64,000 bases of DNA from Planotetraspora silvatica (GCF_016863315.1 NZ_BOOQ01000053.1:32638-96637); one strand, 5' to 3'. Shown: positions 7,462-15,679, counted from the stretch's first letter. Notes: generated by a model not told the origin, from the letters alone. Program-made: numbers and translations.

Positions 7462-8322
7462 ATGGAGATCTCGGGGGACGGTGCGGGAAACCGGGTGGCG
7501 CGGCTCGCCGGTGCGCGCGAGCAGGTCAGGCAGGCACGCCGGCTGGTGTCGGCCGTCCTGGGGCGCGACCACCCACGACATGACGACTGCGTGCTGCTGA
7601 CCAGTGAGATCGTCACCAACGCGGTCGTCCACTCACGATCGGGCCAGGGCGGCACGTTCGTCATCACGGTCTCCCGGCTCCACGACCGGGTGCGGATCCG
7701 CGTGGAGGACGACGGATCGGCGGGCGCCCCGTGCGCGGGACACGCGGTGCCGAACGGCTCGAGCGGACGAGGGCTGCCCCTGCTGGACGCGCTGTCCGAC
7801 CGCTGGGGGATCATTCGCGAGAACAGCAGGAACGACGTGTGGTTCGAGGTCAGGAACGAGACGGCGCGAGAGGCCTCAGGAGTCGTCGACGACGGAGACG
7901 CGGCTCTGGCAGACCTCCACCACCTCGAACCGGTGACCGGCGACGGTGAACTGATCGCCCACCTTGACGCTCACCGTGCCCGGCTCACCCGCCGCGCCTC
8001 CCATCAGCGAAAGCGTCGCCTCGTAGTCGTCCCCGACCGAGTTGATCCCGGCGCGGGCTCCTCCCACCAGGGGGTTGGTGCCGCCCTGGAGGATGTGAAC
8101 GGAGCCGGCACGGTCGGCCCCGGCACACGCCGCCTCGGCCTGCTCGCCGGAGGACTGGCAGGCCGAGACCGCGGCGAGCACGCCGAGCGCGGCGAGAAGG
8201 ACCGGCACCCGCCTCATGACCCGGCCTCCAGGTCGGCGTATCCCCGCCCCGCCGCCTCGATCGCGGTCACGGTGTACGACCGGTCGGCGATGTCGACGGT
8301 GTCGCCGACGCCCAGTTCGTAG
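7462..8322 (+). CDS. RsbW-like ATP-binding (HATPase_c) regulatory protein with long C-terminal extension
   Basis: The ATG at 7462 follows GAGGAGG by 5-6 nt; the frame is also open from a GTG at 7405, but without a ribosome site. Residues 1-135 are a GHKL ATPase: LLTSEIVTNAVVHS (N box), RIRVEDDGSAG (G1 box), SSGRGLPLLDALSDRWGI. Such proteins are anti-sigma factor kinases or their relatives. The domain ends near 7860, where homologues normally stop, but this frame stays open to 8322. The extra ~150 residues lie antisense to the lipoprotein and small beta-protein genes, are Arg/His/Gly-rich, and have no recognisable domain. The real 3' end may be nearer 7875 with the stop lost. Confidence 0.8.
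   Translation: MEISGDGAGNRVARLAGAREQVRQARRLVSAVLGRDHPRHDDCVLLTSEIVTNAVVHSRSGQGGTFVITVSRLHDRVRIRVEDDGSAGAPCAGHAVPNGSSGRGLPLLDALSDRWGIIRENSRNDVWFEVRNETAREASGVVDDGDAALADLHHLEPVTGDGELIAHLDAHRARLTRRASHQRKRRLVVVPDRVDPGAGSSHQGVGAALEDVNGAGTVGPGTRRLGLLAGGLAGRDRGEHAERGEKDRHPPHDPASRSAYPRPAASIAVTVYDRSAMSTVSPTPSS
7876..8217 (-). CDS. Lipoprotein, candidate immunity/partner protein of the calpain module
   Basis: 113 residues. MRRVPVLLAALGVLAAVSAC is a lipoprotein signal with Cys20 as the lipidation site. The mature part contains a beta-rich segment (VKVGDQFTVAGHRFEVVEV) similar in pattern to one in the next gene upstream in the operon. Its ATG overlaps the previous stop (ATGA), so it is translationally coupled. 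It is the last gene of the operon and overlaps the 3' part of the ATPase frame on the other strand. Function is unknown; a membrane-anchored protector against the protease is an inference. Confidence 0.75.
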   Translation of the reverse strand: MRRVPVLLAALGVLAAVSACQSSGEQAEAACAGADRAGSVHILQGGTNPLVGGARAGINSVGDDYEATLSLMGGAAGEPGTVSVKVGDQFTVAGHRFEVVEVCQSRVSVVDDS

Positions 8323-8459
8323 GTGCCGCTCGGCACGCCGTCCACGTTCACGGTGACGACGACCTGCCCGGCGGTCAGGTCGTTGATCCCCACGAGCAGG
8401 GACGCACCGTCGTGCTCCAGGCGATACGGGATGCCGCGGCGCAGGCGCCACTCTTCCAT
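8214..8459 (-). CDS. Small beta-rich protein of the calpain module
   Basis: 81 residues, no signal peptide. The second half (GVGDTVDIADRSYTVTAIE) repeats the strand pattern of the lipoprotein's VGDQFTVAGHRFEVVEV, suggesting the two share a small beta fold, one cytosolic and one membrane-anchored. It starts 1 nt after the protease stop codon and overlaps the lipoprotein start by 4 nt. No family was recognised. A cytosolic immunity protein or inhibitor is inferred from position only. Confidence 0.65.
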   Translation of the reverse strand: MEEWRLRRGIPYRLEHDGASLLVGINDLTAGQVVVTVNVDGVPSGTYELGVGDTVDIADRSYTVTAIEAAGRGYADLEAGS

Positions 8460-8460
8460 G

Positions 8461-9939
8461 TCAGTCCCCCACGGTCAGCTTCTGCGGATCGTCGAACCAT
8501 TTCTTGAACTCGTCCGGCGTGACCACGGCGTCGGGCGAGCCCGGACCCCAGGGGTTCCCCAGAACGATCTTCCCGTCCTGGAACCCCTTCACGTAGAAGA
8601 CGTGCCGGGTCACGTAGGAGGCCTTCAGGTGGTCGGGCAGCCCGTCGTTCGAGGAACGGCTCGAGACGATCACGGGATGTCCCGAGTCGAAGGACTTCTT
8701 CACATCGTCGTAGTCGAGGTCGATGCCGTCCGCGTCGTCGCCCGTGACGTACGGCGGGGCCTGCTCGTTGTAGTCCCACTCGATGGCACCGTAGCTGCCG
8801 TGTTCCTCGCGGTCGTACCGGTCGTCGCCGTCCTTGCCGTCCGGGGCGCCGCCCTTGTCCTCGGCGTACAGCAGGGCGAACGCCTTCTCGTAGTACCCGG
8901 GCCAGCTTTCCGTGGTCGTGTTGCCGCTGACGCTCCGGGCGAACGCGATGTCGCCGCCGGCGTCCAACGGCAGGTCGGGCGTCATCGTCACCCAGTGCAG
9001 TTTTCCGTCCTTGTCCCACACCCGCACGGAGACGGTCCCGTTGGCGTTCTGCCGGATGCCGTCCTGGATGAACTTCGGGTCGGCGGCGGCGGTGGCCTTC
9101 AGCGAGGCGATGTACCAGCAGTCGCCCAGCGTTCCCTGGGCCACCTCGTCCGCCTGGACGCCGTCGACGAACATCGGGACGTTCGGCGTGCCGTAATGGA
9201 GCCCCGCGGTGCTCACGCCGCTCTGGCTGTTCGCGCCGTCGAGGAAGACGTCGGTGGAGTCGAACCCGGGCTGCACGCCGGGCAGGTCCGCGGCGAGCTT
9301 GGCCCACAGCCCCGGCCCCGAACGCTCGAGGAGGTGGCTGAGATGCTCGCGCCGCTCACCGTCGGGCAGGCCGTTGTGGTCGAACGGGTTGAGCCAGCCG
9401 TCCCCCGTGTCGGAGATGAGCCGGCCGTACCTCTTGAGGTCCTCGTCGCTCACCTTCGACAGGAACAGGTCGAGTTCGGCGGGCGTGAGGTCCTCCAGGC
9501 GCTTGGCGAGCGCGCGCAGGTCGTCGCGGTCGCCGTTCATCCCGAAGTCCTTGCCGCCGAGCCCCTTCATCGCGTCGAGCACCTGGTTGACCTTGCCCTG
9601 GTCCGGCTCGTCCCGGTCGAAGACGATCATCGGATCGACGACCGTGCCGGGAGGGAAGGCGCCACTGGCGGGCGAGATCCGGTCGCAGCGGCGGTCGATC
9701 TCCCCCGCCGTATCCGGCAGGGCGGTCGCCAGCAGACCGGGCACGCCCTTGGGCTCCCCGCCGCGCATCGTGTCCAGCAACGGCTGGTAGGACGTCGGGC
9801 GCACGCCGTTCAGCGCGGACTCCGCGTCGCCGAGCAGCTTGGCGAGGTCGCGCTGGAGCCCGCCGGCCCCGCCGCCCGCCTTCCTGAGCTCCCTGGCCAG
9901 CAGGCGGATCTTGTCGACGTCGAAACCGGCGTAGGTCAT
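8461..9939 (-). CDS. Calpain-like (C2) cysteine protease, probable type VII-type effector
   Basis: 492 residues. The catalytic Cys lies in AQGTLGDCWYIASLKATA (C274), the His in SYVTRHVFYVKGF (H446) and the Asn in GNPWG (N462), so the calpain triad is intact. Residues 1-60 are a leading helical segment without signal peptide, and 110-225 a helical region. Bacterial calpain-fold domains are known polymorphic-toxin warheads. The ATG overlaps the stop of the upstream WXG100-like gene (4 nt), the typical arrangement of a WXG chaperone/partner and its substrate. A secreted toxin or a signalling protease are both possible; no ESX secretion genes are in the window. Confidence 0.82.
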   Translation of the reverse strand: MTYAGFDVDKIRLLARELRKAGGGAGGLQRDLAKLLGDAESALNGVRPTSYQPLLDTMRGGEPKGVPGLLATALPDTAGEIDRRCDRISPASGAFPPGTVVDPMIVFDRDEPDQGKVNQVLDAMKGLGGKDFGMNGDRDDLRALAKRLEDLTPAELDLFLSKVSDEDLKRYGRLISDTGDGWLNPFDHNGLPDGERREHLSHLLERSGPGLWAKLAADLPGVQPGFDSTDVFLDGANSQSGVSTAGLHYGTPNVPMFVDGVQADEVAQGTLGDCWYIASLKATAAADPKFIQDGIRQNANGTVSVRVWDKDGKLHWVTMTPDLPLDAGGDIAFARSVSGNTTTESWPGYYEKAFALLYAEDKGGAPDGKDGDDRYDREEHGSYGAIEWDYNEQAPPYVTGDDADGIDLDYDDVKKSFDSGHPVIVSSRSSNDGLPDHLKASYVTRHVFYVKGFQDGKIVLGNPWGPGSPDAVVTPDEFKKWFDDPQKLTVGD

Positions 9940-10256
9940 TTGGCCGCCTTCTTCGCCGCGTCGGCCTGCCGTTCAAGGCTCTCGGCCTCCCTGATCCAGG
10001 CGCCGGCGTCCAGAACGAGCCGGTCGGCCATCCCGTTCAGATGCCGCTTGTGATCCTGGAGGCGGCTGGTCGTCTCCCGGGCGTACCAGCCCTGCCAGGC
10101 GTCCTTCTCGGTCGCGGCCGCCACGGCCTGGTCGAGGAAGGGGCCGAGCGTCTCGGCCATGGTCCTCGCCCGCCGCGCGCACTCCCGGAGCTCATGGGCC
10201 CGCCTGCGCAGGGATTCGGGGCTTTCCTCCGGATCCGTGGGGATCATGGAGGTCAT
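9936..10256 (-). CDS. WXG100-like protein, partner of the calpain-like protease
   Basis: 106 residues, all helical, without signal peptide; a W-x-G motif (W54-Q55-G56 in TEKDAWQGWYARET) sits mid-length between two long helices, as in WXG100/ESX proteins of about 100 residues. It is the first gene of a four-gene operon joined by 4-nt or 1-nt junctions. The ATG at 10256 is preferred; a second ATG is at 10247 and the frame is open back to 10331 over sequence lacking a good ribosome site. Expected role: heterodimer partner or secretion signal for the protease. Confidence 0.68.
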   Translation of the reverse strand: MTSMIPTDPEESPESLRRRAHELRECARRARTMAETLGPFLDQAVAAATEKDAWQGWYARETTSRLQDHKRHLNGMADRLVLDAGAWIREAESLERQADAAKKAAK

Positions 10257-10361
10257 GCTAACGACGATCACCCTGCCCCGGGGGCGACTCTGAGGATCCG
10301 CGATAGGACGGCCGCCAGGGTGGTACACCAACCCACAAAGGGCGCTTCACAGGAGGTGATA

Positions 10362-10384
10362 TTTCCAACTAAATTTGTAGGAAA
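10362..10384. promoter_or_regulatory. 23-bp imperfect palindrome upstream of the sulfotransferase
   Basis: The sequence fits TTTCCnACnAAnTTnGTnGGAAA, symmetrical at 18 of 22 paired positions, centred on 10373, in an AT-rich patch. It lies 15 nt before the sulfotransferase ATG and next to an unused, perfect AGGAGGTGA (10351-10359) with no start codon behind it. It looks like a repressor operator; the regulator is not identifiable. Confidence 0.5.
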
Positions 10385-10399
10385 ATAGGGAGGATACGC

Positions 10400-11374
10400 A
10401 TGGCTTTGCCTGACTTCCTGGTGATCGGAGTCCCGAAGGCCGGGACGACCGCCCTGCACACCGCCCTGGCCCGGCATCCGGGGCTGTTCATGTCGGCCGT
10501 CAAGGAGCCGAAGTTCTTCCTCACCGACGGCCCGCCCCCGCCGGGCGTGGGCCCGGGAGACGCCGAGACCTACCGCGAGCACGTGTGGCGGCGGGCCGAC
10601 TACGAGGCGCTCTTCGACGGGGCTCCCCCCGGAGCGCTCCGCGGCGAGGCGACCCCGTTCTACCTCTACGACCTGGCCGCCCAGCGGCGGATCCGGGACG
10701 CGGCGCCGGGAACCAAGCTGATCGTCTCGCTGCGCGACCCCGTCGAGCGCGCGCACTCCAACTGGACCCACCTCTGGTCCGCCGGGCTGGAACCGATCGG
10801 CGACGTGATCGACGCGTGCGCACGGGAACGGAGCAGGATCGCGGCGGGCTGGGCGCCGTTCTGGCACTACGTCGCGATCGGCAGGTACGGCGAGCAGCTC
10901 AGGCACCTGTTCGCGCTGTTCCCGCGCGAGCAGGTGCTGCTCTTCCGCTATCGGGACGTGGTCGACCGGCCGGCCGACACCCTGGACCGCATCTGCGCCT
11001 TCCTCGGGGTCGAGCGGGGGCTGATCACCGAGATCCCCCGGGAGAACGTCACCGCCCATCCGCCGGAGACCCGGCGCCACGAGATGCTCTCCCAGCTCGT
11101 ACGGCTGGGCGACCGGTACCTGGGGCAACGGCTGACGGCGCCCATGGAAAGGGTCCTCCAGCGGGGCGGCCGGGCCCGGCGGCCCCTGACCTGGGCACAA
11201 CGTCAGGAACTGCTGTCCTACTTCGCCGCGGACATCGCCCTCCTCCAAGAGGTCACGGAGGAGGACTTCAGCGACTGGCTCCGCCCCCGCGAGAGGTCGG
11301 GCGGCCTCGTGGGCAGCCGGCCCTCGGGACAGCGGCAGGCGCGCAACGGACGGCCGAGGCGCGGGACGGCGTAG
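10400..11374 (+). CDS. PAPS-dependent sulfotransferase (Sulfotransfer_1)
   Basis: 324 residues, soluble. PDFLVIGVPKAGTTALHTAL (residues 4-23) is the 5'-phosphosulfate loop and IVSLRDPVERAHSNW the 3'-phosphate binding motif, so PAPS binding is well supported. The acceptor is unknown. The ATG is preceded by GGGAGGA at 6 nt. The gene stands alone between the divergent protease operon and a convergent glycosidase-like gene. The last 40 residues are Arg/Gly-rich and outside the domain. Confidence 0.92.
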   Translation: MALPDFLVIGVPKAGTTALHTALARHPGLFMSAVKEPKFFLTDGPPPPGVGPGDAETYREHVWRRADYEALFDGAPPGALRGEATPFYLYDLAAQRRIRDAAPGTKLIVSLRDPVERAHSNWTHLWSAGLEPIGDVIDACARERSRIAAGWAPFWHYVAIGRYGEQLRHLFALFPREQVLLFRYRDVVDRPADTLDRICAFLGVERGLITEIPRENVTAHPPETRRHEMLSQLVRLGDRYLGQRLTAPMERVLQRGGRARRPLTWAQRQELLSYFAADIALLQEVTEEDFSDWLRPRERSGGLVGSRPSGQRQARNGRPRRGTA

Positions 11375-11386
11375 CCCCGCGCGGGG
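11375..11386. terminator. Perfect 12-bp GC palindrome between two convergent stops
   Basis: CCCCGCGCGGGG fills exactly the 12 nt between the sulfotransferase TAG and the stop of the convergent gene. It is self-complementary without a loop and lacks a U-tract, so termination activity is uncertain. Confidence 0.35.
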
Positions 11387-12283
11387 TCAGCGCAGTTCGG
11401 TGCGCAACTCGTGGGCGCCGTCCGCGCGGGTCAGCTCGTAGTAGAGCCGGTGGCCTCCGTCGACGGGCACGATGTCCAGGTAACGCAGCCCTCCGCCGGC
11501 GTGGCCCGACTGCGCGGCGGGCCCGGTCCCCGTCGCCGTCAGCGTCGACGGGTCGGGGCCGATCGCGACGCCGGTGCGCTCCTCGTAGTTCTGCTCCGCC
11601 GACGCCCTGCCGTCGTAGTAGGCGATGACGGTCTCCCCCGTGAAGGTGACCGCGCTGACACGCACGCCGCGGGAGTCCCAGGCACCTGGCCGCCGGTCGA
11701 GGGCGGTCCCCTGCCAGGCCCAGTCGAGCCCGTTGACGCTGGTCGCGTAGTCGGTGACCATCTGGTCGGCCTCCTGCGGGTCCTCCAGTGGGTGGCAGGA
11801 CGCCCACAGGTGCCACATGTCGCCGTGGTGCACGATCACGGGGTCCTTGACCCCGGTCTTCAGGTCGCCGGGGAGCACGACCCGGGCGGCGGCGGGGTCG
11901 AAGGCCGCGGGGTCGTCGGCTTCGAGGACCTCCACCCGCCAGTGCTTGGTGCCGTACGTGGCGCAGCTGAGGTAGAGGCGCCACCTGCCCTCGGGGGTCA
12001 CCACGAGAGTGGGACGCTCCAGGGACTCGGTGTTCATCTGCTCCTTCGAGATGGTGAGCAGCGTCTCGAAGTTCTCGCCGTCCGCCGACCTCGCCACCTC
12101 GATCGCGTATCCGCGGCCGGCGCCGATGGGCCGGCGCAGCCGGTAGGCGAGGTAGATCCACCCGTCCCTGCTGACGGCGCTGGGCGCGCCCGCCCAGAAT
12201 CCGGCCCCGTCTCCGGGCGGGGGCACCGCGACGACTGACCGTTCCGGCTTCGGTATGAACACGTCGGACTCTCCGTTGATCAC
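11387..12283 (-). CDS. Beta-propeller glycoside-hydrolase-like protein (GH43/GH130-type fold)
   Basis: 298 residues, no signal peptide. Repeated strand blocks (GAPSAVSRDGWIYLAYRLRR; ERPTLVVTPEGRWRLYLSC; GVKDPVIVHHGDMWHLWASC; VIAYYDGRASAEQNYEERTG) are those of a five-bladed propeller, with acidic residues at blade starts as in GH32/43/62/117/130. The catalytic residues cannot be assigned with confidence. The start is GTG at 12283, sharing a divergent region with gnd. It may act on an intracellular oligosaccharide or glycoside; the substrate is unknown. Confidence 0.65.
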   Translation of the reverse strand: MINGESDVFIPKPERSVVAVPPPGDGAGFWAGAPSAVSRDGWIYLAYRLRRPIGAGRGYAIEVARSADGENFETLLTISKEQMNTESLERPTLVVTPEGRWRLYLSCATYGTKHWRVEVLEADDPAAFDPAAARVVLPGDLKTGVKDPVIVHHGDMWHLWASCHPLEDPQEADQMVTDYATSVNGLDWAWQGTALDRRPGAWDSRGVRVSAVTFTGETVIAYYDGRASAEQNYEERTGVAIGPDPSTLTATGTGPAAQSGHAGGGLRYLDIVPVDGGHRLYYELTRADGAHELRTELR

Positions 12284-12380
12284 ATGATGGCGATGGTCAG
12301 CCCGGCCTCGGGCATCCCTCCTCTTAACAGAGGATCAAGGCGACTGCCAAGCATTTCTCGCTTCCGGCTGCCATCTCTAT

Positions 12381-12410
12381 ACAAAACCCGTCGGATTAGG
12401 CGGGTTTTGT
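12381..12410. promoter_or_regulatory. Perfect 10-bp inverted repeat upstream of gnd
   Basis: ACAAAACCCG and CGGGTTTTGT flank a 10-nt loop (TCGGATTAGG). It sits in the divergent region, 76 nt before the chosen gnd start and 97 nt from the glycosidase-like start. It could be a protein operator, or an intrinsic-terminator-like hairpin in the gnd leader (the 3' arm ends in a T-run). Confidence 0.5.
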
Positions 12411-12486
12411 CATGATAGGCGAGACCGGCGATAGCCCGCCTCCCCCTGTCGCGCCCGAGCCACTCGAACGGTATATGACTGGTGTC

Positions 12487-13908
12487 ATGGACAAGGCAGA
12501 CATCGGAGTGACCGGGCTGGCCGTCATGGGCCGCAACCTGGCCAGGAACTTCGCCCATCACGGATATGTGGTCGCGGTGCACAATCGCACCGAGGAGCGC
12601 ACGAACCAGTTCATGGACGACTACCGGGACGAGGGCTCTTTCCTCCCCTCGGGCTCGGTCCAGGACTTCGTCGCGTCGCTGAACCGCCCCCGCAAGGCGA
12701 TCATCATGGTGAAGGCGGGAGGCCCCACCGACGCGGTGATCGAAGAGCTGGCCGCCCACATGGAACCGGGCGACATGATCATCGACGGCGGCAACGCGAA
12801 CTTCGCGGACACCCGTCGCAGGGAGGCGGCGTTGAAGGAGCGCGGCCTCCTTTTCGTCGGCTCCGGGATCTCCGGCGGCGAGGAGGGCGCCCTCAACGGG
12901 CCGAGCATCATGCCCGGCGGGGACGCCGAGGCGTACAAGACGCTCGGACCGCTGCTCGAGGACATCTCGGCGAAGGTCGACGGGACGCCGTGCTGCGTGC
13001 ACGTGGGCCCCGACGGCGCCGGGCACTTCGTGAAGATGGTGCACAACGGCATCGAGTACGCCGACATGCAGCTGATCGCCGAGTCCTACGACCTGCTGCG
13101 CCAGGCGCAGGGCCTGGCCCCCGCGGAGATCGCCGACGTCTTCCGCGAGTGGAACCAGGGCGAGCTCGAGTCGTACCTCATCGAGATCACCGCCGAGGTG
13201 CTGGGCCACGTCGACGCCGAGACCGGCAAGCCGTTCGTCGACGTCGTGGTCGACCAGGCCGAGCAGAAGGGCACCGGCCGCTGGACCGTGCAGAGCGCCC
13301 TCGACCTCGGCGTCCCGGTGACCGGCATCGCGGAGGCGGTGTTCTCCCGCGCCCTGTCGGGCCACCCCGAGCAGCGCGCGGCCGCACGCGCGCTGGCGGG
13401 CCCGAACGGGACGGCCGCGCACGCGAACCTCGTCGAGGACGTGCGCCGGGCGCTCTACGCCTCCAAGATCGTCGCCTACGCCCAGGGCTTCGACCAGATG
13501 GTGGCGGCGAGCGAGGAGTACGGCTGGGACATCGACCTCGGGGCCATGGCCACGATCTGGCGCGGAGGCTGCATCATCCGGGCGCGCTTCCTCGACCGGA
13601 TCCGCGAGGCCTACGACGCCGACCGCCGGCTGCCCACCCTGCTGGTCGACCCGACCTTCGCCGAGGCGCTCACCGCCGCCCAGGACTCCTGGCGCCGCGT
13701 GGTGGCGACGGCGGCGACGATCGGCGTCCCGACGCCGGGCTTCTCCTCGGCGCTCGCCTACTACGACGCCCTGCGCCGGGACCGCCTGCCCGCGTCGCTC
13801 GTCCAGGGCCTGCGGGACTTCTTCGGCGCCCACACCTACCGCCGCGTCGACCGCGACGGCTCCTTCCACACCGACTGGTCCGCCGACCGCTCGGAGAGCC
13901 CCGCCTGA
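12487..13908 (+). CDS. gnd: 6-phosphogluconate dehydrogenase, decarboxylating
   Basis: Oxidises 6-phosphogluconate to ribulose-5-phosphate with CO2 release in the oxidative pentose-phosphate pathway. About 473 residues, the usual length of the long form. Motifs: IGVTGLAVMGRNLARNFAHH (nucleotide binding), IIDGGNANFADTRRRE, FVGSGISGGEEGALNGPSIM, HFVKMVHNGIEYADMQLI with the catalytic Lys, and KGTGRWTVQSALDLGVP. The ATG at 12487 begins just before the Rossmann motif; ATG 12475 four codons earlier and 12412 further up are alternatives with no better ribosome site. A strong terminator follows. Confidence 0.95.
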   Translation: MDKADIGVTGLAVMGRNLARNFAHHGYVVAVHNRTEERTNQFMDDYRDEGSFLPSGSVQDFVASLNRPRKAIIMVKAGGPTDAVIEELAAHMEPGDMIIDGGNANFADTRRREAALKERGLLFVGSGISGGEEGALNGPSIMPGGDAEAYKTLGPLLEDISAKVDGTPCCVHVGPDGAGHFVKMVHNGIEYADMQLIAESYDLLRQAQGLAPAEIADVFREWNQGELESYLIEITAEVLGHVDAETGKPFVDVVVDQAEQKGTGRWTVQSALDLGVPVTGIAEAVFSRALSGHPEQRAAARALAGPNGTAAHANLVEDVRRALYASKIVAYAQGFDQMVAASEEYGWDIDLGAMATIWRGGCIIRARFLDRIREAYDADRRLPTLLVDPTFAEALTAAQDSWRRVVATAATIGVPTPGFSSALAYYDALRRDRLPASLVQGLRDFFGAHTYRRVDRDGSFHTDWSADRSESPA

Positions 13909-13948
13909 TCACGCCGGACGGCTGAGCAGGCGGAGAAGCAGAAACAGA

Positions 13949-13986
13949 ACGTACGGCCTGCGCCCAAGGGGGCGCAGGCCGTACGT
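13949..13986 (+). terminator. Strong intrinsic terminator after gnd
   Basis: A perfect 17-bp stem (ACGTACGGCCTGCGCCC, loop AAGG, complementary arm) followed by CTTTCT. It lies 40 nt past the gnd stop and upstream of the convergent DHA2 stop, so it may serve both. Confidence 0.9.
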
Positions 13987-14028
13987 CTTTCTCAAGGGAG
14001 TCTTCGCCGCGAAGTCACCCGAGCCGGA

Positions 14029-15615
14029 TCACTCGAAGGCGACGGCCATCGGCTCGCGCTCCTCGCTCGAGGCGGTGGGACCACCCCGGAGCGGGATCTC
14101 CTTGATGAACAGGGCGAGGACGGGAACCAGCACCGCGAACAGGACCGCCCAGCCGAAGACCGAGCTGATCGAGCCGGCGAGCGACTCCAGGAACCCCCCC
14201 TTGATCTGCGGAGGCAACTGGTCGAGCGCGGCCGTGCTCATCTGCCCGCCACTCGCGGTGACCGCCGCGGCGGCCTGCGGGCCGATCTTCTCGGTCAGGC
14301 TCGCCGTCAGGTGGTTGTTGAAGATCGCACCGAACAGCGAGATTCCGAACGAACCGCCGATGGAGCGGAAGAACGTCGAGGCGCTGCTCGCCACGCCCAG
14401 GTCACGCTGCTCGACGCTGTTCTGCGCGATCAGCATGCTGGTCTGCATCAGGAAGCCCATGCCGAGGCCCAGGACCGCGATGAACACGCCGGTCTGGAAC
14501 GTGGTGGTGTTGACGTCCTGCAGTGACAGCAGCCACATGCCGACCGCCATGATGGCGCCGCCGATCACCGGGTAGATCTTGTACTTGCCGGTCTTGGTGA
14601 TCGCCCGGCCGACGAAGAGGGACACGACCATCATCGCGCCCATCATCGGCAGCAGGAGCAGGCCGGAGTTGGTCGCCGAGGCGCCCTGGACGGTCTGCTG
14701 GAACAGCGGCATGAAGCTGATCGCGCCGAACATGGCGAACCCGAGCAGGAAGCCGATCAGCGAGGTCAGCGAGAAGTTGCGGTTGCGGAACACGTGCAGC
14801 GGCATGATCGGCTCGGCCGCGCGCTTCTCGATCGGGAGGAAGATCGCGAGCGAGACGACGGCGAGGACCGCCAGCAGGATGATCTGCCAGGAGCCCCAGG
14901 CGTAGCCGTGTGCCTGACCGCCCCAGGAGGTGATCAGCACGAGCGCGGTGATGCCGACGGTGAGGACGCCCGCGCCCAGCCAGTCGATCCGGTGCTCGGT
15001 CCTGCGCTTGGGCAGATGCAGTTTCGCGATCAACCACAGCAGGGCGACTCCGCCCAGCGGCAGGTTGACGTAGAACGCCCAGCGCCAGTTCAGGTGGTCG
15101 GTGATGAAACCGCCGACGAGCGGGCCCGCGATCATGGCCAGCGACATCATCGCGGCCATGATGCCCTGGTACTGACCCCGCTCGCGCGGAGGCACCAGGT
15201 CACCGATGATCGCCATCACGTTGACCATGAGGCCGCCGGCGCCGAGGCCCTGCAGGGCCCGGAACGCGATGAGCTCGGTCATGCCGTCGGCGGTGCCGCC
15301 GAACATCGCCGACCCGGCCATTCCACAAAGGGCTGAGCCGATGAGGAACAGGACGATGGAGCCGAGGAAGATGTTCTTACGTCCGTAGAGGTCGCCGAGC
15401 TTGCCCCAGATCGGGGTCGATACCGTGGTGCCCAGCACATAAGCCGTGGTCACCCAGGTGAAATATTCCAGGCCGTTCAGCTCGGCCACGATCCTCGGCA
15501 TCGCCGTACCGACGATCATGTTGTCGAGCATCGCCAGCATGATCGCCAGCACCAGACCCGGGAGCACGATCATTACTTCTCTGGACCGCGCCGGCGCGGC
15601 CGCGGTTTCCGTCAT
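14029..15615 (-). CDS. DHA2-family (EmrB/QacA) multidrug MFS transporter
   Basis: 528 residues with 14 predicted membrane helices, the DHA2 number. Motif A is GKLGDLYGRKNIFLGS, motif C-type LVGGFITDHLNWRWAFYVNLPLG, and motif D1 LDNMIVGTAMPRIVAEL. It exports drugs with protons. It is divergent from the TetR gene with two palindromic operators between them, one ending 24 nt upstream of this start, so repression by the neighbouring TetR is very likely. Confidence 0.95.
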   Translation of the reverse strand: MTETAAAPARSREVMIVLPGLVLAIMLAMLDNMIVGTAMPRIVAELNGLEYFTWVTTAYVLGTTVSTPIWGKLGDLYGRKNIFLGSIVLFLIGSALCGMAGSAMFGGTADGMTELIAFRALQGLGAGGLMVNVMAIIGDLVPPRERGQYQGIMAAMMSLAMIAGPLVGGFITDHLNWRWAFYVNLPLGGVALLWLIAKLHLPKRRTEHRIDWLGAGVLTVGITALVLITSWGGQAHGYAWGSWQIILLAVLAVVSLAIFLPIEKRAAEPIMPLHVFRNRNFSLTSLIGFLLGFAMFGAISFMPLFQQTVQGASATNSGLLLLPMMGAMMVVSLFVGRAITKTGKYKIYPVIGGAIMAVGMWLLSLQDVNTTTFQTGVFIAVLGLGMGFLMQTSMLIAQNSVEQRDLGVASSASTFFRSIGGSFGISLFGAIFNNHLTASLTEKIGPQAAAAVTASGGQMSTAALDQLPPQIKGGFLESLAGSISSVFGWAVLFAVLVPVLALFIKEIPLRGGPTASSEEREPMAVAFE

Positions 15616-15638
15616 CAGTGGAGCCCCCCTTGTGGCTT

Positions 15639-15656
15639 ACTTGCCGTCCGGCAAGT
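15639..15656. promoter_or_regulatory. TetR operator 1 (perfect palindrome)
   Basis: ACTTGCCG-TC-CGGCAAGT, 8-bp perfect arms with a 2-bp centre, 24 nt from the transporter start. The same arm sequence recurs in operator 2, 41 bp away centre to centre. Confidence 0.8.
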
Positions 15657-15679
15657 TATGGATCTACGGTATTCTCCTT

